From positions 1 to 64,000 of the forward strand of contig NW_001799222.1 of the NCBI RefSeq assembly GCF_000165425.1: a stretch of 64,000 nt of DNA, in the 5' to 3' direction. The translations under genes and the position numbers were made by a program. This DNA is from Paramecium tetraurelia. Taxonomy: Eukaryota > Ciliophora > Oligohymenophorea > Peniculida > Parameciidae. The notes beneath the pieces were generated by a model. The model had not been told where the DNA came from, made no database searches, and saw only the letters and a list, made by a program, of their open reading frames with translations. This document shows positions 51,279 through 62,299 of the stretch, in pieces; positions within the stretch are counted from its first letter, which is position 1, and each line of letters opens with the position of its first letter.

Positions 51279-53504
51279 TCATTTTTCATCTTCTGACACA
51301 TTCTCTTTACCTATAATTTGTTAATTTATAGGATTTTTGGTGCCTCCCTTCAAACATTTGTATATCTTTTTGTTTTGTCTAAATGAAGAATTGACCTCAG
51401 ATGTATCCAACATGGAATTCTTTTCCAATCTCTGTAATTCTTTTAACTAATCATATTTCACAAACAACTTCTGATTTTCTACGCTAAGTCTGTTTACCTC
51501 TTCTGATAATTTCTAATTGATATTAAATAATAAAAGTACAAAGATTTTGAGTTGTCTATCATCAATCAATTTCTTTAGTTTCTGACATTCTCTTTAATAC
51601 TTTTATTTCTCATTAATCACTTGATGCACTCCTTCCAACATTTTCTCTATGTTATTATTTAACTCTTTGCATTTCTCATCATAATTCCTATTATCTATTT
51701 CAATATTCGTCATTCATACTTTTAGCCAATTAATTCTCTAATTTTAATGACTTTGCTTTTTCTGCATCTAAAAGCTGTTAAGTCTTTTCCAAAGTTTCTA
51801 AGAGTTCTTATTGACTGCTATTGTCAGTCTGCAATTCCAAATTCTATTTCTTTAATTGAGCTACTTACGTATGTAACTCAGCCAATTAATCATCTACATA
51901 AATATTAATGATTACTTTGAATATTGAATTCCTTTTTATCGTCTGTTAAGAAGGCCATTAATTATTCATTCAATTAATCCTTGTGATGTTTCTTATATAA
52001 ATAGGTAATCTATTTTAATTTAGAAGTGACTCTCTCCTTCACAAAGTTGTCAATGAGAGTCAAAACCTAATCATCCTCAAAGATGTCTTTCTCTCCATTT
52101 TGACCAAGCTTTTAAGACAAAGTTCTTTGGATATTAGACAGCTTCTTTTAATAGTCAGTCTCCATCCTCAGATACTGATGTTCATAATCCTAAATCTCTA
52201 TTAATGATATTATCCTAATAATTACTTTCTTGCATTTCATCCTCTTTTATTCTCAATTAGTTTCTTAATTCTATTTCCTTCTATTAACTGATAAATTGAG
52301 CCTATTTAAACATCTCTATTTCTTACTCGTACTTAGCCATTATCTATTACATTTATAATAACTATTCACTATTATTTGGAATATCAGAATTAAAATCCTC
52401 CTATATATCCTTCAAAATCTCCTTATCTTCTTCACTAATCACAATGCCTTTTTTGAATTATGATAATTGCTCCTACAATACCAATATTTCTCTTTCCTTC
52501 TCTTAGACAATCATCTTCAATTCTTCCACAGTATGTTCCTTATTTATTTTTGGCTTGTTCTTGATTGCCTTTGCTCTAACTCCGAATCTCAAAGTAGAGA
52601 GAGTCTCCTGCAAATTAAATTGAGCAGGAGAACATGTTATAATAAGTGTAGTTCTACTGTTACCACCAAAAGAACACTGCAATATTCTTGTTAATTTTGA
52701 ATCTCTGTATGGCACATGTTAACTTCCATCTGTAAGTGCATTAATCACCTAACCTAAGGCTGACAATGACTTGTTGATCCCCTTGGCTTCATCCAAGATT
52801 TTCCCCTCTGCTCCTGTTTTAGACACCTTTTCACTACCCGCCAAATCTACCAAAAATAGTTTGCCTGTTTTGGCAGACTAATCTCTTAAGTCTATAGATT
52901 AAACTGTCATTAAAAATATCATGTGTGATCGAGATGACTATTCATTCATATTAGTGCTTGCTATCATTCGATTAGCATTGCACATCTTCAATATATCATA
53001 TATTTCTGATTAATCAGCTATTGATGTTTCAGTTACTCCTTCTATGTATGTTGAATGATTTTTATCCTCTCTTATTTTCAGATCTGTTTTCTTGATGTTT
53101 TACAAGTCTCTCACTTTTTCCATGTATAACTCTGTCACTGATATTTTTATTCGGTACTCTACATAATCGGGACTGGCTTCAATATAATCAAACACTGTAT
53201 TGACCATTCTTTTTATTATTCCTTAATCATCTCCAGTCGTCCCTTCCATCGTATGGGTCTTTCCAGATCCAGTTTAGCCATAAGCTACCACAGTCCCATT
53301 GAATCCCTCTAAGACTCCTTAAATTACTGGCTCTGCTGCCACCTTAAATACATCAATTTATTTTCCTGGATGGAATATATGATCGAAATTGAATTGTTGG
53401 TTTTCTATGAGAACACTTCTTTCATCTGCGAAGTAGATTTAGCTTTCAACCTATCCAGGGATGGGAGGTCTAAATCGACATATCACTTGAATATTTGTAG
53501 TCAT
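51279..53504 (-). CDS. Kinesin-1-like motor protein
   Basis: The N-terminal motor starts [14 protein letters not shown]. It shows the P-loop [15 protein letters not shown], switch [12 protein letters not shown], switch [16 protein letters not shown], and the family hallmark [19 protein letters not shown] followed by [20 protein letters not shown]. The neck begins [19 protein letters not shown], the neck-linker sequence pattern of conventional kinesin (kinesin-1). A long coiled-coil stalk follows. The tail ends with KICKC-like basic sequence and KENVSEDEK at TGA 51279-51281. About 700 aa after splicing, shorter than animal kinesin-1 heavy chain (about 960 aa). Plus-end-directed transport on microtubules is the expected role. 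Light-chain binding cannot be judged. Several short introns are likely in the stalk that I did not place individually. Confidence 0.88.
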
Positions 53505-53753
53505 ATTAAAATTCAAAATAATTAATGTTTCGAACTGTTAATTTAATTAATTAAAAATATTAAAAAAACTAAGGTCATTCCTTTTTATATCAAATACTAA
53601 CTAATTAATAGGAAACTAACTTTAGATAATTTACAAATCACATGAACCTTCCTTATAATATTATCAATTAAACATGTCTTGTAACAAATATATATATTCA
53701 ATTCTTAATTCAAATTTTATAATAAATACAAATAAATATAAATAATTACTATT

Positions 53754-54624
53754 ATGGCCAACGAAGCAAGACTCTAATCCTTACAAAATTGGAAAGCCTC
53801 CCTTGAGTTAAAGAAAATACTCGATAGCCAAGGGTAATTCATCATATTTAATCCAATTTTAGAATTGATCACCAAAATTAAGATTATTTGGCTTAATTGA
53901 CTTATAAGATTGCAGAAAGAGCTTTTGGAAGCCAAAGCAAAAATAATCTTGAAAGCAAAGTGTGCCAGATGGTGGAATAACAAACTTGTGCAATTTGCTT
54001 TGAACTCATGGTACCTCCTTAGTATTCTCCCATCCTATTATTTCCATGTGGACACTCATTTTGTAAATCTTGTGTTTTAGATGGGACAAAGTTAAGAATC
54101 CAGAAATGCAGTCTTTGTAGGTCAAAAATAAGTGCACATGCAATTAATTTGGGTTTATAAAATTTAATCTGCACCTTTGCAGAGTAGAAATAGCAGATTC
54201 CAAAATAAACTGAATAAATGGCAGTTCAAGATCACGCAACGATGCCCAAAGAAAATGCTTTCACTAATCAATACAGAATGTTTAAGCTTAGATGCGATAT
54301 TCTTGAATAGGAAAAGTAGCAGCTGCAAATCTAAACTAAAGAGTTAAAAAATGAATTAGTGGAACTGGAAAGGAAGGTTGTATCTTTGCAATCAGAGAGG
54401 GAGAAGATTATCTCAAAATAAGCCATGCTTTAAAATAATGTAAAATATCAATATCATTGCAGTTAGATTAAGTTAATTAAGGACTTTAGACTATTGTGGA
54501 TAGAAGTAAGGCCATAACTGTAAAAATATATAACATATAAGAATAAATGAAAATTCTGGATGAAACTATGAAACCTCTTCAATAGGAAATGAATAAATAT
54601 GAAGTTTTGGCCAAATCAGCTTGA
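53754..54624 (+). CDS. RING-finger protein with C-terminal coiled coil, 272 aa
   Basis: Introns 53834-53862 (29 nt) and 54440-54462 (23 nt, ending CAG) give 272 aa from MANEARLQSLQNWK. The RING reads CAICFELM, then CGHSFCKSC (Cys-x-His-x2-Phe-Cys-x2-Cys) and KCSLCRSKI, the C3HC4 order typical of E3 ubiquitin ligases of the TRIM/RNF class. After the RING, residues 150-260 form a heptad-rich coiled coil (QQLQIQTKELKNELVELE), giving an RBCC-like layout without a visible B-box. It likely acts as an oligomeric ubiquitin ligase (inference). It is divergent from the kinesin gene, 249 nt apart. Confidence 0.85.
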
Positions 54625-54665
54625 TTGTTATTATAAATAAATTGCAATCTCTATTTACAAATGCT

Positions 54666-55419
54666 TCAAATGCTGATCTGAAATCTATTTTTTTCCTTAC
54701 TTAATCGAAAACCGAAATGTCTTATGATCTCTATTCCTTATAAGTACATTAGAAATCTTCCAAATCATCAAGATTGATAGATATCTATGATATGTTTAAT
54801 TTCGTTACTTCTTCCTCATCCTCCTCCTAATGTTCTTTGAATTTGCTTACAATGATATATTTTTCATTTTAAAGATTGTCTTTATTTAAATCTTTTTGAG
54901 AACTAATTTCAGTTTGTAAATCATCAATTTAATCTTACTTCTTCAACTCGTCGAATTAAGAAAGAATGTCTAATTTTTTGATCTATTTGAGACATGACTT
55001 GGGATTTGGTGTGTTCCCATCTTCAAAATCATTGAAATCTTTTGAATTTATAACATCATTCAAATTATTGGGAGTCATTTTTAAAGAAGATTCTTCTGAG
55101 AGATTTCTCCATTCAATTATGCTGTAGAAGTGTTCATACTCCTCAAGATCTGAATAGTTTCTAGTTTCTTCATCAGAGGATGTCTAATCATCGAAGCATC
55201 TGCCCTTAGTTGAACTTGAGATTTTTCTGCTCAGTTGTCTTCTCTTTTTGCTTACTCAAATACTCAGAGGGACACTTGTAAATAGAGTGAATAATGTTTT
55301 TATCAAAACAAAATGTTACACTTTTAGTTTTCTTTCCATCTTCATCCTCTTTTGTCTATATATCTTGTACTATTTAATTTATAACTAATTAAAAATATCA
55401 TAATACTGTTTTAATTCAT
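54666..55419 (-). CDS. Acidic protein with PP1-docking-like motif; one homopolymer frameshift
   Basis: From ATG 55417-55419, a 22-nt intron leads to EDEDGKKTKSVTFCFDKNII. KSVTF fits the RVxF consensus for protein phosphatase 1 docking. The frame then needs one base removed from the T5 run at 55245-55249 to continue into SRKISSSTKGRCFDDQTSSD. From there it is highly acidic and Ser-rich (NYSDLEEYEHFYSIIEWRN) through coiled segments to a final 23-nt intron and TGA 54666-54668. Without the base removal the frame ends at once; with it the total fits. The lesion is therefore either a sequencing error in a homopolymer or a recent disabling mutation. No domain beyond the motif is recognised. Confidence 0.6.
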
Positions 55420-55641
55420 AAGAAAATGAACATTGTTCAGTTTTCCAATCAAATTAATTATTAATTTAATTAAGAATCCAGTTTAGTTAGTTGACAATTT
55501 TGGTTCTATTTTAAAAATCCTATCAATTCCAAACATCAATACATTTCCACACATTCTGAATTATTTTCACATCAATACTGATCTTGAAAGGAATGAATTT
55601 TAAACAAAAATTTAGAATAAATTGTCGAATTTTTATTATTT

Positions 55642-57711
55642 ATGTTTAATTCATAAAAAACTGCAGAATTGTGCAACAAAGAAAAATACATTCTATTCAT
55701 ATAATGGTGCAAAGAAAATGGAGCTTTGATATCTGATGAAGTTTAGTATCCATCTGCTTTTGGAGCTTAAGGTTATACTGGAGTTAGTGCAAAAATGAAT
55801 ATTCCCGCTAATAAGGTAATTATTGCAATACCAAACAAATTGATCATAAGTCATCATAAAGTATTGAAAAGTGAATTGAGTGATATGTTCAAGACTCATA
55901 AACAATTTTTCGATGATTAGATCACTGCAGATGCTGAATTCAATTGTTTGGGTATGAAATAAGTTGTACCCTATAGCACTTTACATATTTTATCATAAAT
56001 TATAAGGGGACAAGTCATTTTGGTATCCTTATTTGAATGTAGTAGAACAACACACTATGTTTGAATGGAGAAATAGAGACCTATTCAATTTATAGGATCA
56101 ATCCCTAATTGATGAATTTATGTATATCTAATCTGAGATGGATAAATCTTGGTATAAATTTAAAGGGTTAATGAACAAGTATCCCCAATACTTTGGTAGT
56201 CTAACAGAAGAACAAAAAGACATGTTTTATTGGAGCAATGAATTTGTGATGACTCGTTGTTTTGGTTGGACACTGCCATCCACAAGTTTAGTACCTATGG
56301 CTGATATGCTCAATCATTCTAATACTAATCCTGCTACATATCATTTGATCAATAGATCAATTGAATAAAATGGTCAACCCAATAATAGATACACTCTTAA
56401 AAGAGAAAGGATTGATTTGAAATTACTAGAACTTGATTTTAAAGTTGATCCAAAATACTCAATCAGAAATTCGCAAGAAGCCTACATCTAAACCAATAAA
56501 CAATTGTTAGTTCATGAGTTTGAAGGACAAACAAGCAGAGATAAAATTAATTAAATTAATTACAATGTGTTGTAACTTTGGAAGGAAAAACAAGCATGGG
56601 AGTTGGATTTTGAATCATCTTCCTAATCAGAGGACAATGATACTGATTCAGAAGATGAAGATAAGGTAGACAAGCTCTCCTAGATAAGAAAGAAAGAACT
56701 TAAGATTTTATAAGAAAAGAATATGAAGTTAGATTAATAATACACTTAAAAATGCTAAGATATTATTACTAGTCTTATTCCCAAGAATGCATAGTATAAA
56801 CAAACACAAACAAATATTTAAATTAAGGGTAAGAGGACTTTTGAAGAAGATTTGGAGAAAGATTAGGATAGTTCAGAAAGTAGTGATGATTCGGAGAAGG
56901 ATTTCGATTGGTATAATGATGATGATGATTAAGTTTATTTTTGTATCACAACAGCAGGTCAAATTCAATAAGGAGAATAGATTTACACATTCTATGGTAG
57001 AAGAAATAATAGATTCTTATTGTTGTGGTATGGGTTCACAATGAATAATAATAAGTATAATTCATTCAATCTTAGAGTATATTATATCAATTATATATTA
57101 AGTTATGGCTCAATCCAGAACCTATGGCTATGAATGACTAAATCTACTCTAAGATTATTGTCACTGACATAGTGAATACTAGTCATCTGAAATTGGGGTA
57201 AATCAATGGAGTACCAATCAATCAATTGAGCAGGGAAATCAAATTGAAGGGCTCCAAATTATAAGAAGGTATGTTCAAATTTAGATTTAGATTTAATCAT
57301 TTATGTAAGACTCTTTTTAATGGCCTATTATATTGGATAGGATGCAAATTCAATTTTATTAACTATACCAATTTCGATTGATTTTGAAATCCAGGTTTTT
57401 GATTTCACTTTAAAGTTACTTTCATATCTGGCATAGAGGTATATTAAAATTAAATTAGATTCAAATCACCATATTAAGAAGATTTAAATTTGAATTAAAA
57501 TAATTTGACGTGTGAAGAGTATTTTGCACTGAACTATAGACTTGGATAAAAGGAGTTAATATTATTGCAAATAAATCACATCATGGAGGCTTTGAAACTG
57601 TTAAGAATGTTGAAATAGCAACCGAAGTTAAACATCAAAGAGTATTTTATGTAGCAATCCAATTCTGTTGAAAAAATAAGAGCCTTGAGATATTATATAA
57701 AATATTTGTGA
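55642..57711 (+). CDS. SET-domain protein methyltransferase, SETD3/LSMT type
   Basis: Four introns of 25, 26, 22 and 20 nt give 658 aa. The order fits the SETD3/SETD6/Rubisco-LSMT class: N-terminal FIQWCKENGALISDEV, a split SET with an I-SET insert, the core motif SLVPMADMLNHSN, the end motif GEQIYTFYGRRNNRFLLLWYGF, and a C-terminal helical substrate-binding domain (LIIYVRLFLMAYYIGQD; NSVEKIRALRYYIKYL). The AdoMet-binding Asn-His of the ADMLNHSN motif and the tyrosine of YG are present. The insert between the SET halves is unusually long and acidic, with QSEDNDTDSEDEDK and SSESSDDSEKDFD. Animal SETD3 methylates actin His73. The Paramecium substrate is unknown. Confidence 0.82.
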
Positions 57712-57852
57712 TTATTTTGGTTAATTTGAATAAAAAATACTTACTTTTTCAGGTTTGAATAGGTAATTTTAAATTGGAAATTTCTTAATATCTAAAATTG
57801 AATAATTTTAATTAAATTTTGATTTATAAGAATATCAAATATTACAATACAT

Positions 57853-58239
57853 TCATTATTTTTACAAGTTCTATTAATTTTTGGTTTCCTTATTTGCAAA
57901 CTAATTCATCTCCTTTTGAAATTTTGAGAATACATTATTATGAATTCCTTTCTGAGATGGTATAGCTTGAAAGGTAACAAAATTGGAGAATTATTATTCA
58001 GATGGTAGAGTTTAAAAAGAATATTGTGGACCAGTTGATAGTTAAGAGGATTTTTGTCTCTCCTTAAATACTCCAAACTGATGCTTCTGGGGCTGATATT
58101 CCTCTTCTGAATCAGAGGACGAAACCATTTGTTATGGCTCCTCGAATGGTGAAGCATGTTTCGTATTTTAAGGTGGACTGTTATCAACTTCTAAAGTTTC
58201 AACTCTGTCAACTTTTTTGCAACATTATCCATTCCCCAT
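57853..58239 (-). CDS. Small predicted N-myristoylated protein, 128 aa
   Basis: A single uninterrupted frame of 128 aa begins MGNGQCCKKVDRVETLEV. Gly2 with Cys6-Cys7 suits N-myristoylation and palmitoylation, followed by a Ser/Glu-rich middle (MVSSSDSEEEYQPQKHQF) and a Gln/Ser-rich end (FSKFQKEMNQ). No domain is recognised. It reads in the same direction as the cyclic-nucleotide-binding channel and starts only 37 nt after that gene's stop. A functional link with the channel at the membrane is possible, but rests on proximity and acylation only. A second frame over the same DNA is open but is basic and His-rich and less protein-like, so I prefer this one. Confidence 0.7.
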
Positions 58240-58276
58240 TTATATTTATTAATTAATATTAAGAATATATTTTGTA

Positions 58277-60671
58277 TCATTTCGGTACTATCTGATGTCG
58301 TAGCGGAGGCGTAAAATACTTCTTATGGTTTAATGAAATATTTCTAATGTAATAATTGAAGGATACCTCATTTGATTAAAATAGAACGTATCAATATTCT
58401 AACTTGGGAAGTAATATTTAAAACTATGAACTTTATCAATGTCATAGCTATCATTTGGTTTTTCAACATATTATTATTTAAGTTCACTTAACTGTGCTTC
58501 ATCGATTTCAAACTCATCTGCATTTACAATAATATTTTTTTATTTTGCTTTTCTCCTTCTTGCCTTTTTTCTGTCTTATTATTTGTATTCATTTTTGACA
58601 ATCTAAGAACTCATGACATTCTTTTAAGATTCAAAAGTGAAATGAGTCAATGGACAACAATTACTCATATGATCAGTCAAATTGCAAGTAAAACAACTTA
58701 ATTGCTAAACAAATAGATGTGAAATCTTACCAATAAATCATATCTTTTGCCCAACAGAACTAAATCTTTCAATTAACAATATCTTTCATAGTCTGCTTCA
58801 AACTTCAGTAATGTATTGATAAAGGTAGTCCTATTCACTTGATATAAAGTCGTTTGGGTCCTGGTTTTTGCAGAACATTGTCTACCATCCCCAGTAATAA
58901 AAGAGTATTACCCAAAGACTGCACCACTCCTCAAATGAGCAACCAAAGGTTAGGTTGCACTACTGCTATTAATATATAAATCAACTTGACCCTCTTTCAA
59001 AATATAAAATGAGTAATCATCATGAACTGCCTCCTTATCGAGAAAGATAGTTTCATCTGCTGCAAAATAGACTTCTCTTAATTCTTCCGATAATTCCTTG
59101 ATAAATTCAAATGTAAAATTATCACTCATCCAAGGAATCTTAATTAGATCCATCCCATATGATTCAAACATTAATTCTTGTCTTAAAGACGGGGCTAATG
59201 AACCTATGACCACTTGTTCTAGTTTCTACTCTCTTGCTCTTTACTTATCCCATATATGATCCAAATATTTTCTAATTTTAGCCTATAATGACACAGAGAT
59301 CTACTTGTCCCTCATAAATCTATTGATAGCTATAAGATGTCTTTTTAATATTATAAATTAATTTACTTCTAAAACTTTTTCTTACTTGCCTTATATTCCA
59401 AGTAAACTTCTTAGATAGTCTACACATTCAATGCGAACAAAAAGATTGCTATTAACATAGCCATTGTGCTAATTAGTATTTCAAGAGGGTTAGCTGGAGT
59501 AATATCACCGTATGAGACAGTTGTCAACGTTGCAAAAGACCAATACAATGATAAGAAATATTGCGATTACAATGACTTACTGTAAATCTCACCATTAAAC
59601 ATATCATTCTCTAACCATGTTCCCCAATTAAAATTCTCCTCATCCTCTTACTTCAAATCATACATGTAAACTCCAGCACGATAGAACAAAGCAGCATTCA
59701 ATTAGACAATAATTAGAATCTCAATAATTATCTTAAATATCAAATATATGGTTTTTGATTTTCTATGCAATTACACTCTTTCCTAAAATCTTTAATCATA
59801 AATTGACAGCTTATAGAATTTTAAAAAGAAGAAATATCTGATTATTGTTGACTCATTTACCTACTCTGAAACGAGACAGAGGTATAAAACAAAAAGTGGA
59901 ATGAAATCAAAGAAAAACCCAGTTTTTAAATAATTTATGTACACCTACTTTTTGTTTTTTACATATTCCCCCCTTTCAAAATATGATACATGCATTTCTA
60001 TTAGAATGTCTAATGTCATACAAAAGGTATAAATCATATTTAACCATCCTGTATATCCTTATTTCCATTAATCCCAGTACCATTCCTGATCTCCCTCATT
60101 TTTTGAAAAATATAAATTTATCATAAGAAAATAAAAGTATATTAATAAACCCACAGACATGTATATACTCCATAAATTTAGCCAGTTTGATGTCGGTTCA
60201 ATAACTGAAAATTTGGAACTGTTATTAATTAAAAATATTCTTACCAAAATCTCAGAATCCATTAAGTCTACAATTACGATTTTTCATTCTCAATTGTGGA
60301 GAATTTCTGTTTATTTATGATCTCAATTGCGTTCTTTGTATATTTGTTCTTCACCCAATTACTACTTTTATCGTCAATTAATTTAAGATGATTACTCAAC
60401 TAAATTCCCCATTCTTGTACATTTATCTACGGCTATTCTCTCTACACACCCACCTTCTACTCTAATTGATTAAGGATCTTCATATTAATCCCATCATTAC
60501 GGATTCATTCGCAAACTAACTCTTTGAGATCGGCAGTTTGTCTTGCTCTAACAGAGAAGCTGTGGGGTCTTCATTTGCTGAATTGACATTTAATTTTGGC
60601 ATCACAAACGAAAATGATTCTGCATTAAGTTTTTTCTTGTTTAGGGCAGCATGTTTTCTGAAGGCGTACAT
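58277..60671 (-). CDS. Cyclic-nucleotide-binding K+ channel (CNG/EAG superfamily)
   Basis: Five introns give about 758 aa. The N-terminal cytoplasmic region starts MYAFRKHAALNKKK. Then come six membrane segments: S1 LWSIYMSVGLLIYFYFLMIN, S2 near MIYTFCMTLDILIEMHV, S3 TGFFFDFIPLFVLYLCLV, S4 with few charges near YFFFLKFYKLSIYDQRF, and S5 FKIIIEILIIVQLNAALF. The pore is SFATLTTVSYGDITPANP and S6 STMAMLIAIFLFALNVQTI. The C-linker leads to a CNBD with APSLRQELMFESYG, FLDKEAVHDDYSFYILKEG and VAHLRSGAVFGQYSF. The filter reads TVSYGD instead of the usual TVGYGD. A zinc-ribbon-like CFTCNLTDHMSNCC follows the CNBD. One intron may be as short as 17 nt (or 20). Confidence 0.85.
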
Positions 60672-60942
60672 GTAGAATTGATGAAAAATTTAATTAATCA
60701 TTTATGGTGTACAAATAATGCCAAATTTACTAGATAACACAATTTAATTTTCAAGTTGATTATTTATAATCATAAATAAAACTCGTTTTAAGTTTGAATT
60801 ACTTAACTAAGAGACAATGAAATCGAATTATTAAGTATAAATTTATTTATAATAATAATAAATAAATTAAGAATCCAATATAAAAATTTAAATTGCACAC
60901 ATATATAATATTATTTTACATTTATACAATTATATATACGAT

Positions 60943-62284
60943 TCAACTTTTCTTCTAATTAAATTTCAAACTTTCCATTATTTGCTATTGAATTAGTTTT
61001 TCATCCTCCGAAATACCCTCGAAATCAAATTCCTTACTATCATAATATTAAGGAAATTTTTCAGGTACCACAGTTTGAGGAGGAGGAGGAGGTGCCTTTT
61101 TGATCGGTGGAGCCTTTTCTTATTTTTCTTTTTGTGACATCTCATTTAACATTTTCTATTCTAAATATTCCTCTGAACTCATTCCAAACTGTTCTTCCAC
61201 TTCCATTTACTTTTAAATCTCTCTTGCTATAGCTGTATCAGGTCTCCTTAAGTCAGGCCTATTGTTTGAAATGTAAGACTATGGTTTATTATTTTAAGGA
61301 TTTTTATAGCTTTCTAAACTTTTCTAATTTTGAACTGGTTACCTTTGTTATTATTACGGTTGTGGTTAAATTTGTTAGGATTGCTTATTCAAATATTGTT
61401 GCTTTTCGTATTGATTATCAAATTGAGTTTTATCTTCTTTTTAAGTTGAATTCTATTATCTTTAATTAGTTAAGGAACCAGGCTATTATTTAGGTTAGAT
61501 GGCTTGAGTTGTAGGCTACTTTTAAGTCCGAGAACCTGTTTAAGTATTAGAGGATGGAGGTCTTATATTATCTTTTTATCTATTTTTATCCTCATCCTTA
61601 ATTTGATATGAATTTTTTGCTTCTCCAGCTGCTTATCCATATTTATACCCAGACCCAACAGGCTTAGTTTATTATTGTTATTGCTATTATTGTTGTTGAA
61701 GTTATTATTTTTTAAATGCTTGGCTTTACGCATCTTGTTATGATGTCTCCTTTTTGCTGTTAAACTTTTATTGATCGAATCTGTCATCTATTTATTGCTT
61801 ATTATAATTGGGCTTATCAAAAATATCTGAATAACTCGGCTTATTCTAAACTTAAGGAGGCTCAGCTTTTGGTTTAGGTTTACAAGTGATCACGTGGCTT
61901 TCGTACTCTCGGATCATTACGTAATTATTGCAAATGTCACATTTTTGAGTTCTACTGCCACATTGGGTCTCATGCGAAAATATTTAATCGGTTGGAAAAT
62001 AGAGATCGCAATGCATGCATTACTTTGGCTTCTTCAAGCATTTATGTTTTTTCAAATCTAATAATATAATATTGAAAACGACCTTCAGATTCTAGAGAAC
62101 AATATTAACATTTTTCTTTTTTGTGGTATTCCTCCTCATGACTCTCCGGATCATTTTTATCGTAAAATTAACCACATTTTTGACACTTTATATTATTACG
62201 CAAACAATATGTTTCATGGAGCATATGTTTAGATTCTGCTATTGGTTGCTTACAATTGGAGCATGGGATTGTGATTTCGTTCAT
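60943..62284 (-). CDS. XAF1/TRAFD1-like zinc-finger protein with Q-rich and UIM-like tail, 438 aa
   Basis: One intron (62058-62082, starting GTC) gives 438 aa from MNEITIPCSNCKQPIAESKH. The first about 150 residues carry repeated CxxC...HxxxC zinc modules (CSNCKQPI...HETYC; CQKCGQFYDKNDPESHEEE; CMHCDLYFP...HETQC; CDICNNYVMIREYESHVITC) in the arrangement of TRAF-type fingers of XAF1 and TRAFD1/FLN29. The next 200 residues are Gln-rich, including a ten-Gln run encoded largely by TAA/TAG. The C-terminal part has a proline run (APPPPPPQ) and ends with EGISEDEKLIQQQIMESLKF, which resembles a ubiquitin-interacting motif. TRAFD1 is an innate-immunity regulator in animals. The role here is unknown, but ubiquitin binding is plausible. 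Confidence 0.8.
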
Positions 62285-62299
62285 AATATTTTATTTTAA

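Noticed and set aside
57906-58187. Basic, His-rich minus-strand open frame
   Set aside because: It overlaps the MGNGQCC protein in another frame. The MGN frame has a better composition and a plausible acylation start.
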